Both the position numbers and the translations under genes were made by a program. This document shows positions 25,565 through 35,016 of a stretch of 64,000 nt of DNA, piece by piece (within the stretch, counting starts at the first letter, position 1; every line of letters begins with the position of its first letter). The notes beneath the pieces were generated by a model, which saw nothing but the letters and a program-made list of their open reading frames with translations, did no database searches and had not been told where the DNA came from. This stretch comes from Methylobacterium sp. BTF04 (lineage in GTDB: Bacteria; Pseudomonadota; Alphaproteobacteria; Rhizobiales; Beijerinckiaceae), in contig NZ_JAAHTB010000006.1 of assembly GCF_010692745.1 (NCBI RefSeq), forward strand, positions 113,635 through 177,634. Reading direction: 5' to 3'.

Positions 25565-27739
25565 CTACTCGGCGGCTGCCGGCACCGGCGTCGGCACGAA
25601 GCGGCCGTCATTGGCTACCCGCATGTCGACGCGCCGGTCGTGCAGGGCATGCAGGGTCGAACGATGGCCGATCGACACGATGGTAGTGCCGGGCAGGCGC
25701 TCGCGCAGCATCCGGTAGATCGCCGCTTCGCTCGGCTCGTCGAGGGCCGCGGTGGATTCGTCGAGGAACAGCCATTCGGGCTTGGCCAGGACCGCTCGGG
25801 CGAGGGCCAGACGTTGCTGTTCGCCCCCCGACAGGCGCTGATCCCAGGCATCGATCTCGTCGAGGCGATCGGCGAGTTGCGGCAATTGGGCCGCCACCAG
25901 TGCGTCGCGGATCTGCGCGTCGGAAAACTGGTCGGTGGTCGCCGGATACACCACGGCACCGCGCAGGGTGCCGAGCGGGATATAGGGCCGCTGCGGCAGC
26001 ACCAGCGCCGACTGGCCCGCGGGCACGTCGATGCGGCCCTTACCGAACGGCCAGATGCCGGCGATCGCCCGGAACAGGGTCGATTTGCCGGATCCCGAAG
26101 GACCGGTGAGGAGGGTGGCGCCGCCCTTGGACAAGGTCAGCGTGTCGGCGGCGACGATCTCGCGGCCATCGGGCAACCCGATGGTCAAACCCTGCGCCGT
26201 GACGTCGGCCGTCGTCGCATTACCCTGGGCGAGACCGTAACCGGCACCGGAGAGGGCCTCCGCCTTGGTCATCGCCCGCTGGAACGAGGACAGACGATTG
26301 GTATTGGCTTTGTAGGCCGCGATCGTCGTGTAGGCGTTGATGAAGAACGACAGCGACGATTGCACGTTGCTGAAGGCGTTGATCGTCTGTTGAAGCGCTC
26401 CGAAGGTGATCTTCTTGGTAAAGTAGGACGGGGCGGCGATGACGAGCGGTACGATGGTGCTCGCTTGCGCGTAGCCGAAGCTGAACGCGATCAGCTTGAT
26501 GCGCCGGTAGATGATGTCGACGTAGTTGCCGATGATGTCCTGGAAGAGCGAATGCAGCCGGACGGTCTCGGCGCGCTCGCCCCGCAGAAGCGCGATCTGC
26601 TCACCGTAGATTCGGCTGCGGGCGAGGGAGAAGCGGAAATCCGCCTCGACCCGCTCCTGCCGGAAATCGAGCCCGATGAGCGGACGTCCGATGACGTGGG
26701 CGAGCCACGTTCCGACCACCGCATAGGCGATGACCGCCCAGACGAGGAAGCCCGGCACCACCGTATCGGTGAACGGCAGTACGAAGTCGCGCGACAGCGT
26801 CCACAGGATGACGATGAATGACACGAGCTGCGCCGCCTGCGACAGCAGACGGGTCGAGAGGCTCGCAGTCTGTGAGATGAAGGCGTTCACGTCCGCCTGG
26901 ATCCGCTGATCCGGGTTGTCCGCGCTCTCGTCGGTGAACGGAATGCGGTAGTGCGTCCCGTTGCCGAGCCAGCGCTGGTAGAAGCTGCGCGTGAGCCAGG
27001 TCCGCCAGCGGATGTGGAGGGACTGATCGACGAACACATCGAACATCCCGATGCAGACGTTCAGGATCGCGAGCGGTACGAACACCCAGGCGATCTGGTA
27101 CCAGAAGACATCCAGATTGTATTCTTGGATCGCGTTGAAGAGATCGCGATACCAGAAGTTGAAGCGCAAGGTCAGCGCCACATCGGCGAAGCTGACGAAG
27201 ATCGACAGGGCCACGAGGCGCTGGCCGACCTTACCCTCGGTGCGGCCGAACCAGCGGAACAGGCCGATCTCGCGCGTCGGTGCGTCCCGAGTGGCGAAGT
27301 ACGGATCGGCGATGAGCGTGATCGCCTGGATCGGCTTGAGGTGGGAAACGCCGAGCACGATGGCGGCGAACACCACGGCGCCGGTGGCGGCGAAGGCCGG
27401 GGGCAGCAAGGCCGCAAGCGTCGGCGGGAGCAGACCGAACGCGGCAAGCTGTTTTGCGCCGGCGAACAGCAGATATCCGATGCCGTAGACCGAAACGAAG
27501 ATCTTGAGATAGGCCGAGAGCCGGCTCGATGCGAGCAGGATGCCCACCATGGCGAGGCCGCTCAAGCCGACATAGAGCGGCGGTGCGGGTTCTCCGGGGA
27601 AGACCAGAAGCACCAGGGCGAAGATCGCCGTGACGGCGGCCTGTAGGCCGAGACCCGTCTTCAATACGGCCACGCGCGTCTCCTTTGCCCGATCTTTCGC
27701 TCTGCGGTACTCCGCCGGGTTCGGGACCCCACGCGGCAT
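25565..27739 (-). CDS. SbmA/BacA-like ABC transporter with fused ATPase domain (BclA/YddA type)
   Basis: This 724-residue protein joins an SbmA/BacA-like membrane domain (eight or so helices, about 20-470) to an ABC ATPase (about 510-710). The ATPase has Walker A GPSGSGKST, signature LSGGEQQR and Walker B WLFLDES. The region RFNFWYRDLFNAIQEYNLDVFW and the EEF-like segment identify the ABC_membrane_2 family. Relatives import peptides or cobalamin, and BclA of Bradyrhizobium protects against host antimicrobial peptides. The substrate here is unknown. It is convergent with lrgB. Confidence 0.9.
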   Translation of the reverse strand: MPRGVPNPAEYRRAKDRAKETRVAVLKTGLGLQAAVTAIFALVLLVFPGEPAPPLYVGLSGLAMVGILLASSRLSAYLKIFVSVYGIGYLLFAGAKQLAAFGLLPPTLAALLPPAFAATGAVVFAAIVLGVSHLKPIQAITLIADPYFATRDAPTREIGLFRWFGRTEGKVGQRLVALSIFVSFADVALTLRFNFWYRDLFNAIQEYNLDVFWYQIAWVFVPLAILNVCIGMFDVFVDQSLHIRWRTWLTRSFYQRWLGNGTHYRIPFTDESADNPDQRIQADVNAFISQTASLSTRLLSQAAQLVSFIVILWTLSRDFVLPFTDTVVPGFLVWAVIAYAVVGTWLAHVIGRPLIGLDFRQERVEADFRFSLARSRIYGEQIALLRGERAETVRLHSLFQDIIGNYVDIIYRRIKLIAFSFGYAQASTIVPLVIAAPSYFTKKITFGALQQTINAFSNVQSSLSFFINAYTTIAAYKANTNRLSSFQRAMTKAEALSGAGYGLAQGNATTADVTAQGLTIGLPDGREIVAADTLTLSKGGATLLTGPSGSGKSTLFRAIAGIWPFGKGRIDVPAGQSALVLPQRPYIPLGTLRGAVVYPATTDQFSDAQIRDALVAAQLPQLADRLDEIDAWDQRLSGGEQQRLALARAVLAKPEWLFLDESTAALDEPSEAAIYRMLRERLPGTTIVSIGHRSTLHALHDRRVDMRVANDGRFVPTPVPAAAE

Positions 27740-27800
27740 TGCAGGCGGGTCGTGGCGAGATCGTGGCGCGCGGCTCAGCAGATCATGAGCGGGCAGGCAC

Positions 27801-28139
27801 CTACCAGTCCCAGTCGCTGAACTCCGGATCGCGGCATCGATAGCCGATCGGGCATTCCATGTTGTCGCGGGTGGGTACGAAGCGCAGCTCGGCGATCTCG
27901 GTCATGTCGCACTGAGAGCGATCGCGCACGAACCGCTCCAGGGTCGGACCGCCGGCCATCAAGAGGATCGCGCCTTTCGCCTTCACCAGCGCCATGGCCT
28001 CGGAGCAAGTCATCCGCTGCGTCGACGATGCCGGATTCTGTGCACTCGCCGACGTCGCAAGGACGACGCAGAGGGTAAGGGCGAGGCGTCTCGTCACGAT
28101 GGCTCTGGGCCGTTCATTGTTGCTGATACGGCCAAGCAT
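27801..28139 (-). CDS. Small secreted protein with four cysteines, unknown function
   Basis: I do not recognise this family. From the ATG at 28139 it is 112 residues, with a Sec signal (RRLALTLCVVLATSASA, cleavage after ASA) and a mature part of about 78 residues. The mature part contains four cysteines (TCSEA, QCDMT, ECPIG, YRCRD), suggesting two disulfides in the periplasm. A longer frame reaches 28187, and a GTG right before TRRLALT could also start it. It is divergent from the 2OG oxygenase gene, about 150 bp away. Confidence 0.65.
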   Translation of the reverse strand: MLGRISNNERPRAIVTRRLALTLCVVLATSASAQNPASSTQRMTCSEAMALVKAKGAILLMAGGPTLERFVRDRSQCDMTEIAELRFVPTRDNMECPIGYRCRDPEFSDWDW

Positions 28140-28290
28140 GGCAGTTTCCGCGTGTGCCGGAAAGGTCTTGCCGTCCCGTTGCCGCAATCGGGAGGTCTAT
28201 CCACCGGCATTGCACCCGATTGGGGGTGCGCCAAAACCACGCGCGATCGAGGCCGGTCCTCGGTTCGCTTGCCGGGACGTAGGGCCAGCC

Positions 28291-28923
28291 ATGTCGGGAC
28301 TGTCGATCCTCAACCTCGATGCCGTACGCGCCGCGCCGCTGGCACGCGAGCCCTACAGCTATTTTCTCGGCAACGACGTGCTCAAGCGCGAAGCCATCGA
28401 TGAGATCCGCCAGGATTTCCCCGCCATCGCCAAGCCCGGCTACCTCACCGTCGACGAAGTCGGCCTCAAGGGCCGCTTCAAGGCGCTGATCGACGAACTC
28501 GAGAGCGACGAATTCTCCCGCATTCTCGGCGAGAAGTTCGGTATCGATCTCGTCTCGTGCCCGCGCCTCACCACGATCATGAAGCGGAGCCAGCCGAAAT
28601 ACGGCTCGATTCACACCGACGGCCCGTCGAAGGTGATGACGCTGTTGATCTACATGAACGACGCCTGGGACGCGCCGGCCGCCGGGCGCCTTCGGGTGCT
28701 CTACGACGGCAAGAACTATGCGCCCTTCGCGGTGGAGGTGCCGCCGACCATGGGCACCATGTTCGCCTTCCTGCGCTCCGACAATTCCTGGCATGGGCAC
28801 GAGCCGTTCGAGGGTGAACGCCGGGTGGTCCAGGTCGCCTGGGTGAAGGACGCCGCCGAGTTGGAGCGCAAGAAGAAGCGCAACCGCACCGCGCAGTTCC
28901 TGAAGGGGATCTTCGGCCGCTAG
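28291..28923 (+). CDS. 2OG-Fe(II) oxygenase family protein
   Basis: The 210-residue protein looks like a double-stranded beta-helix dioxygenase. HTDG near residues 108-111 supplies the His-x-Asp iron ligands. The distal His lies in SWHGHEPF, and the Arg of GERRVVQVAW would bind 2-oxoglutarate. Such enzymes hydroxylate proteins, small molecules or glycans; the substrate is unknown. The ATG at 28291 begins MSGLSILNLD. The open frame extends 99 codons upstream, but that part overlaps the divergent secreted gene. The stop falls at the edge of a dispersed-type repeat. Confidence 0.78.
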   Translation: MSGLSILNLDAVRAAPLAREPYSYFLGNDVLKREAIDEIRQDFPAIAKPGYLTVDEVGLKGRFKALIDELESDEFSRILGEKFGIDLVSCPRLTTIMKRSQPKYGSIHTDGPSKVMTLLIYMNDAWDAPAAGRLRVLYDGKNYAPFAVEVPPTMGTMFAFLRSDNSWHGHEPFEGERRVVQVAWVKDAAELERKKKRNRTAQFLKGIFGR

Positions 28924-28995
28924 AGCATCGCATCAAAAAGTGGGTGCCGCTTGTCGGTAAAAAGCGGTTCACGAACAAAACCTTAGAGCAGTTTT
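28921..28995 (+). repeat. Intergenic repeat of the Rhizobiales AGAGCATCG type
   Basis: About 75 bp starting AGAGCATCGCATCAAAAAG and ending TTAGAGCAGTTTTCCGG, with an internal stem CCGCTT/AAGCGG (28947-28952 and 28962-28967). This layout (AGAGCA at both ends, AAAA-GTGG core, small stem) resembles multicopy palindromic intergenic elements I know from Methylobacterium and other Rhizobiales. Only one copy is in this window, so copy number is inferred. Confidence 0.6.
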
Positions 28996-29511
28996 CCGGG
29001 CGTTGTGTGCCGGCTCGCGTGGCGACCATGCGACCCGACGAAGCGGCTCTACCGCATTATCCCGAGAACCAGGAGATCAGGTGCGGGATCGCGCCGGTCC
29101 CCCAGGGCCCGCGGATGTTCACGACGGGCTTCTCTCCGAAAGCCGTGCCTCTGGACATCGGCGAGCGACTTCATCGGCAGCATGTCGGCCAGGCGCCGAT
29201 GGCCGAAGCGCGAGAGCCGATAAGCAGCCGTCTCATTCCGAGGATCTGGATCTCGCTACGACCCGGAGATCTTCCCGGGCGGATCGCCTGATCGCGGGTG
29301 TCGTTACGCCATCTCGGGACCGGTCCCGGCGCCTGAAAGCCGTGCATATTCAAGGTTGCATGACTTTGCGGCCGCGCCGACAGATTCGGCGCGAAACAAG
29401 TCATCGACCCAATGGAATTGATTTCGAATATTAACCGAAAGATTCCGTTAGAGAATCTTTGCCATCGTGGATTGTGCGGGCAGGTAAATTTTTTAAATCC
29501 AAGGTAATCGT
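28996..29511. other. Non-coding stretch upstream of the TadE/TadG pair
   Basis: About 515 bp with no convincing gene. The open frame at 28944-29291 has no recognisable family and starts inside the repeat. GC content falls toward the right: 29405-29511 is AT-rich and carries an inverted repeat at 29438-29460. Likely holds the promoter of the pilus-like pair. Confidence 0.5.
29438..29460. promoter_or_regulatory. Inverted repeat AAAGATTC-N7-GAATCTTT upstream of tadE-like gene
   Basis: Perfect eight-base arms at 29438-29445 and 29453-29460 lie about 50 bp before the TadE-like start, in AT-rich DNA. No T run follows on the plus strand beyond the arm itself, so an operator is more likely than a terminator. 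The binding factor is unknown. Confidence 0.45.
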
Positions 29512-29958
29512 ATGCGCATGGCATGGAGACCTACTGAACAACGGACGGGATTATTAAATTGCGCACAAGGTAGTTCTGCCGTCGAGTTCGCGCTCCTAGT
29601 TCCTATCCTACTCATTATTTTTGCCGCGATTATGGTCTTCGGCATCTATCTTGGCGCATCGCACAATCTGAGACAGCTCGCATCGGATGCCGCACGTGCG
29701 TCCATTGCAGGCGTCAGCGATCAGGAGCGTGGTGTCTTGGCGCGTCAGCGCGTCGCCAGCGCTCTTGCCGACGGGGCGATGTTCAAACCTGGAACCGTGG
29801 ACGTGCAGATCGGGTCCGATCCGGCCGATTCCACGCTCTACACCGTCACCCTCAGCTTCGACGCACGGAACCTGGGGTTCTCCGGACTCTCGGGTCTGGT
29901 GCCGATTCCGCCGGATCTCATCCGCAGCAGCGTCAGCGTCCGCCGAGGTGGGCTGTGA
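29512..29958 (+). CDS. TadE-like pseudopilin
   Basis: The 148-residue protein has a short basic leader, a prepilin-type cleavage site QGSSAVEF (Gly followed by Glu at +5) and a hydrophobic helix ALLVPILLIIFAAIMVFGIYL (21 residues, about 28-48). It then has a periplasmic domain. This matches TadE-family minor pseudopilins of Flp/Tad pili, which need a TadV/CpaA-type peptidase. It overlaps the following TadG-like gene by four bases (GTGA). No other tad genes are in the window. Confidence 0.85.
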   Translation: MRMAWRPTEQRTGLLNCAQGSSAVEFALLVPILLIIFAAIMVFGIYLGASHNLRQLASDAARASIAGVSDQERGVLARQRVASALADGAMFKPGTVDVQIGSDPADSTLYTVTLSFDARNLGFSGLSGLVPIPPDLIRSSVSVRRGGL

Positions 29959-31604
29959 CGGGCGGCTGGCTCTCGGATCGGCGCGGATCCGTCGCCGTCT
30001 TCACGGCCCTCGGCTTCACAGTACTCCTGGGGGCGGCGGCACTCGGGATCGATATCGGCGCGATGGTGGTCGCACGGCGCAAGGCGCAGGGGGCCGTCGA
30101 TATCGCGGCAACGCTCGCGGCTGCGAATCCCGCCTTGGCCGATGTCCTCGCGCGTCGCTCGCTCTCGGATAACGGCTACGGCGCCAATGCGACGATCACG
30201 GTGCAGGCCGGAACTTATGCCGGGGATTCCAAGGTTCCGGTCGATCAACGCTTCGTCGTGGGGGCTTCGCCGGCGAGCGCCGTGCGTGTCGCCATGCAGA
30301 CCGCGACCCCGACGTTCTTCGCACCCGCGATCGGCCTCGGCCGTGAGGCCGCGATTGGGGTGAAGGGCATCGCCGCCTCGGCCCAGTTCGCATCGTTCAC
30401 CATCGGCTCCGGCCTCGCCAGTCTGGATGCCGGAATCGCCAATGCGATCCTCGGGGCGATGCTCGGCAAGCCGATCTCCCTGTCGGTGATGGATTACAAC
30501 GCGCTCGCATCGACCCGGATCGACGCCTTCCGCGTGCTCGACGCGTTGGCGCCGACGCTGAATCTGCAAGCCGGCAACTACACCGATATCGTGGCCGCCA
30601 ACGCCACGGTCGGGCAGATCGCCGCCGCGCTTCAGGTCGCCTCCAATGGCGTCGTCGACGGCAGCGGGGCCGCGTCCGCGTTGGCGCAGATCACCTCCGC
30701 TCTGCGCGGTGGCGGAACGCCGGTTCACGTCGGACAGGTCATCGACCTCGGCGATGCCGCAGCCCTGACGCCGGGCGCGGGCACGAAGGGGCCGATGATC
30801 AGCGCCATGGATGCGCTCTCCGACGCCATTTCGCTGGGTAACGGTCAGCGTCAAGTTTCAGTGGATCTGGGTCCCGCGATCCCCGGATTACTGCGCACGC
30901 AGATCACGCTGGGGATCGGCGAACAGAAGCAGAGTTCGGGCTACGTCCAGCCGGGGAGCGCCAATTCCACGGTGATGACGGCGCAGACGCGTCTGTTGAT
31001 CGAGTCGACGATCGCGCTGCCCCTGGGGCTCGGCTCGGTCACCCTGCCGGTCTATCTCCAGATCGCGATGTCGCGGGCGAGCCTGCGTTCGATGAGTTGC
31101 CCGTGGTCGTCCCAGGGGCGGCGTCAGGTCGTCCTCGACGCCCAACCCGGCGTCGCAGACCTCGCCATCGCCGACATTCCGAAGGCACTGATCGATCCGG
31201 CGACCCAGCCCCCCGACCTGTCGCAGCCAGCGACACTTCTACGGGTGGCGCCGGCCCTCATCGTGACTGGCCGCTCGCGCGCCACGCTGGCGAGCCCCTA
31301 CATGCAATCCGTAACCTTCAGCGACGACGACATCACCAGGCATACCGTCCGGACGGTCTCGTCCTCGGGACTGGCGCAATCGTCGGTGGCGAGTCTGGTC
31401 CAATCGCTGACCCTGAGCGTGAACGGCCTCGGCCTCCTCGCACCGGGTCTCGTCACGGCGACGCTCGGTACGGCCCTCGGCGTCGCCGCACCGAGCATCG
31501 ATGCGGTGCTCGACAACACGCTGCGCACCATCGGCATCCGTGTCGGCACCGCCGATCTGAGCGTCGACGGCACCCGCTGCGATCAGGCGGTTCTGGTGCA
31601 GTGA
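29955..31604 (+). CDS. TadG-like pilus assembly protein
   Basis: The 549-residue protein begins with a TadG-type N-terminal anchor, DRRGSVAVFTALGFTVLLG followed by ALGIDIGAMVVARRKAQGAVD, and a large predicted periplasmic region. Only Cys residues near SMSCPW and DGTRCDQ stand out. No clear vWA metal site (DxSxS) is visible, unlike longer TadG proteins. The GTG start overlaps the TadE-like stop. With the upstream gene it forms a two-gene module that may add pseudopilin-like proteins to a Tad machine encoded elsewhere. Confidence 0.82.
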   Translation: MTGGWLSDRRGSVAVFTALGFTVLLGAAALGIDIGAMVVARRKAQGAVDIAATLAAANPALADVLARRSLSDNGYGANATITVQAGTYAGDSKVPVDQRFVVGASPASAVRVAMQTATPTFFAPAIGLGREAAIGVKGIAASAQFASFTIGSGLASLDAGIANAILGAMLGKPISLSVMDYNALASTRIDAFRVLDALAPTLNLQAGNYTDIVAANATVGQIAAALQVASNGVVDGSGAASALAQITSALRGGGTPVHVGQVIDLGDAAALTPGAGTKGPMISAMDALSDAISLGNGQRQVSVDLGPAIPGLLRTQITLGIGEQKQSSGYVQPGSANSTVMTAQTRLLIESTIALPLGLGSVTLPVYLQIAMSRASLRSMSCPWSSQGRRQVVLDAQPGVADLAIADIPKALIDPATQPPDLSQPATLLRVAPALIVTGRSRATLASPYMQSVTFSDDDITRHTVRTVSSSGLAQSSVASLVQSLTLSVNGLGLLAPGLVTATLGTALGVAAPSIDAVLDNTLRTIGIRVGTADLSVDGTRCDQAVLVQ

Positions 31605-31621
31605 TCCGGGCGATCGCAACG

Positions 31622-31649
31622 AAAAAGGGGCCGCCTCGCGGCGACCCCT
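31622..31649 (-). terminator. Intrinsic terminator of groEL
   Basis: On the minus strand a GC-rich hairpin (arms around 31627-31635 and 31640-31648, one mismatch) is followed by five T (A at 31622-31626 on plus), about 30 bases past the groEL stop. It also separates groEL from the convergent TadG-like gene. Confidence 0.8.
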
Positions 31650-31677
31650 CTGCGTGTCTTTGGATGAGCCGGACTTC

Positions 31678-33336
<1,659 letters not shown>

Positions 33337-33418
33337 TCATGAGGTTTGAAAGCCCCGAGTCGCCGCGATCGGGGCGCTCGAAGGGCTCGAATGGGAAGAA
33401 GGAAGAGGGCGGTTCGCT

Positions 33419-33706
33419 TTAAGCGACGACGCCCATAATGTCGGATTCCTTCATGATCAGGAGGTCCTGACCATCGATCTTGACCTCGGTGCCGGACCAC
33501 TTGCCGAACAGCACGCGATCACCGGCCTTTACGTCGAGCGGATTGATCCGACCGGCTTCGTCACGGGCGCCGGGACCGACGGCGATGATCTCGCCCTCTT
33601 GCGGCTTCTCCTTGGCGGAATCCGGGATGATGATGCCACCCTTGGTCTTCTCTTCGCCTTCGATGCGGCGGACGACGACACGGTCGTGCAGCGGACGGAA
33701 CTTCAT
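33419..33706 (-). CDS. groES: Co-chaperonin GroES
   Basis: GroES caps the GroEL ring. The 95-residue protein begins [19 protein letters not shown] and contains the mobile loop [17 protein letters not shown] chose the ATG at 33706, preceded by AGAGGGCAGCTC; an open frame from 33766 reads through the leader. First gene of groESL. Confidence 0.97.
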   Translation of the reverse strand: MKFRPLHDRVVVRRIEGEEKTKGGIIIPDSAKEKPQEGEIIAVGPGARDEAGRINPLDVKAGDRVLFGKWSGTEVKIDGQDLLIMKESDIMGVVA

Positions 33707-33775
33707 GAGCTGCCCTCTTGCTTCAAATTCGTTGATGGCGTTGATGCGGCGCGGAAGCGCGCTCAACCCTGGCCG

Positions 33776-33802
33776 TTAGCACTCTCATAGGGTGAGTGCT
33801 AA
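33776..33802 (-). promoter_or_regulatory. CIRCE element (HrcA operator)
   Basis: A perfect CIRCE: TTAGCACTC at 33776-33784, nine-base spacer, GAGTGCTAA at 33794-33802. It lies about 70 bp upstream of groES, just after the proposed promoter, so HrcA binding would block initiation. Confidence 0.97.
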
Positions 33803-33812
33803 CGCTGGCGCC

Positions 33813-33841
33813 GAGTTAGGCGCGTGACCTTCGGGAGTCAA
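33813..33841 (-). promoter_or_regulatory. groESL promoter
   Basis: On the minus strand TTGACT (33836-33841) and TAACTC (33813-33818) are separated by 17 bp. The start of transcription would fall just before or within the CIRCE. This is the classical HrcA-controlled arrangement. Confidence 0.7.
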
Positions 33842-33918
33842 GGGTTTCGCACGTTCCGGCGACGGTTCGGCGACAGGATCATCCTCAGTTTTCGGCTCAG
33901 AACGGAACCGCTTTCCCG

Positions 33919-34929
33919 ATGATCAATCTCCATGGGCCACAGGGCGCGGTCGACGCCGGGAGCCGCGACGCCGCCGAACCTCTGCCGCCGCACGCCGTCT
34001 GGATCGACCTGAACGATCCGAGCGCCGAAGAGGCGCAAAGGATCGAGGACGGCACCGGCATCCGCGTGCCCTCGCGAAAAGCCCTGAGCGAGGTGGAGAA
34101 TTCGAGCCGGCTGCGGCGGCTGAAGAACGGCTTCTCGCTGTCGACGCCGATGATCACCTTCGACAAGGTCGACTCGCTGCTGATGCCGCTCGGCTTCGTC
34201 CTGACCAAGGACCGTCTCGTCACCGTACGCTTCCACGAGATGCGCGCCTTCGCCGAGGTGCGGAAGCGCATCGATTCCGGGGACGACCGCGGTACGACGA
34301 GCACCGAGATCTTCCTGCTGCTGGTGGAGGAGCTCGTCGACAGCCTCGCCGACGCGCTCGAGGAGATGGGTGCCGATCTCGACGCGCTGTCGACCCGGAT
34401 CTTCGATTTCGACGTGCGGGCGAAAAGTGGTGGCGACGAGGCCCGGACCAAGTCGCCCACACCCCGCCGCCGCGATCTGGCGCTGCGCCGAATCCTGCGC
34501 GGCATCGGCCGGCGCGGCAAGGCGCTCGGCAAGATCCGGTCGAGCCTGCTCGGGCTGGAGCGCATCGTGCCGTTCGTCGCCGGCGAGTGCGAGCACCTGC
34601 TCGGCGCCGAGCAGGTGCCGCGCTTCGAGGCGGTGCGACGCGACATCGCCTCCCTCGACGAGTTCGAGATTCGCCTGTCGGAGAACGTCCAGTTCCTCCT
34701 CGATGCCACGCTGGGGCTCATCAGCATCGAGCAGAACAACACCTTCCGGGTGTTGACCGTGGTGTCGGTGGTCGGCGTGCCGCCGACCCTGATCGCATCG
34801 ATGTACGGCATGAACTTCAAGCACATGCCGGAACTCGACTGGCTCTATGGCTATCCCTACGGCCTGTCGCTGATTGCGATCAGCGCCCTGGTGCCAATCC
34901 TGTTCTTCCGGCTGCGCGGCTGGTTCTGA
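33919..34929 (+). CDS. corA: CorA-type divalent cation (magnesium) transporter
   Basis: The 336-residue protein has a large cytoplasmic N-terminal domain with long helices and two C-terminal membrane helices. The selectivity motif YGMN is at about residues 296-299, between the helices. CorA pentamers pass Mg2+ and sometimes Co2+ or Ni2+. The periplasmic loop after GMN reads FKHMPELDW, as in many Mg2+ CorA proteins. The 33842-33918 leader is short and I see no riboswitch. A flippase gene follows in the same direction about 85 bp later. Confidence 0.93.
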   Translation: MINLHGPQGAVDAGSRDAAEPLPPHAVWIDLNDPSAEEAQRIEDGTGIRVPSRKALSEVENSSRLRRLKNGFSLSTPMITFDKVDSLLMPLGFVLTKDRLVTVRFHEMRAFAEVRKRIDSGDDRGTTSTEIFLLLVEELVDSLADALEEMGADLDALSTRIFDFDVRAKSGGDEARTKSPTPRRRDLALRRILRGIGRRGKALGKIRSSLLGLERIVPFVAGECEHLLGAEQVPRFEAVRRDIASLDEFEIRLSENVQFLLDATLGLISIEQNNTFRVLTVVSVVGVPPTLIASMYGMNFKHMPELDWLYGYPYGLSLIAISALVPILFFRLRGWF

Positions 34930-35016
34930 CTGGTTGACGGAATCTTGGGAGCTTCGCACTAATCAGGCCCGGAGCGTCGCCACTGTGCCGGCGACCGAGG
35001 ATGCCCCGTCCGCGCC

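Noticed and set aside
28944..29291. Open frame of 115 codons downstream of the 2OG oxygenase
   Set aside because: It begins inside the dispersed-type repeat, lacks a ribosome site and shows no known family.
29438..29460. Inverted repeat read as a terminator of an upstream gene
   Set aside because: The nearest upstream gene ends over 500 bp away and there is no T run beyond the arm. An operator is more likely.
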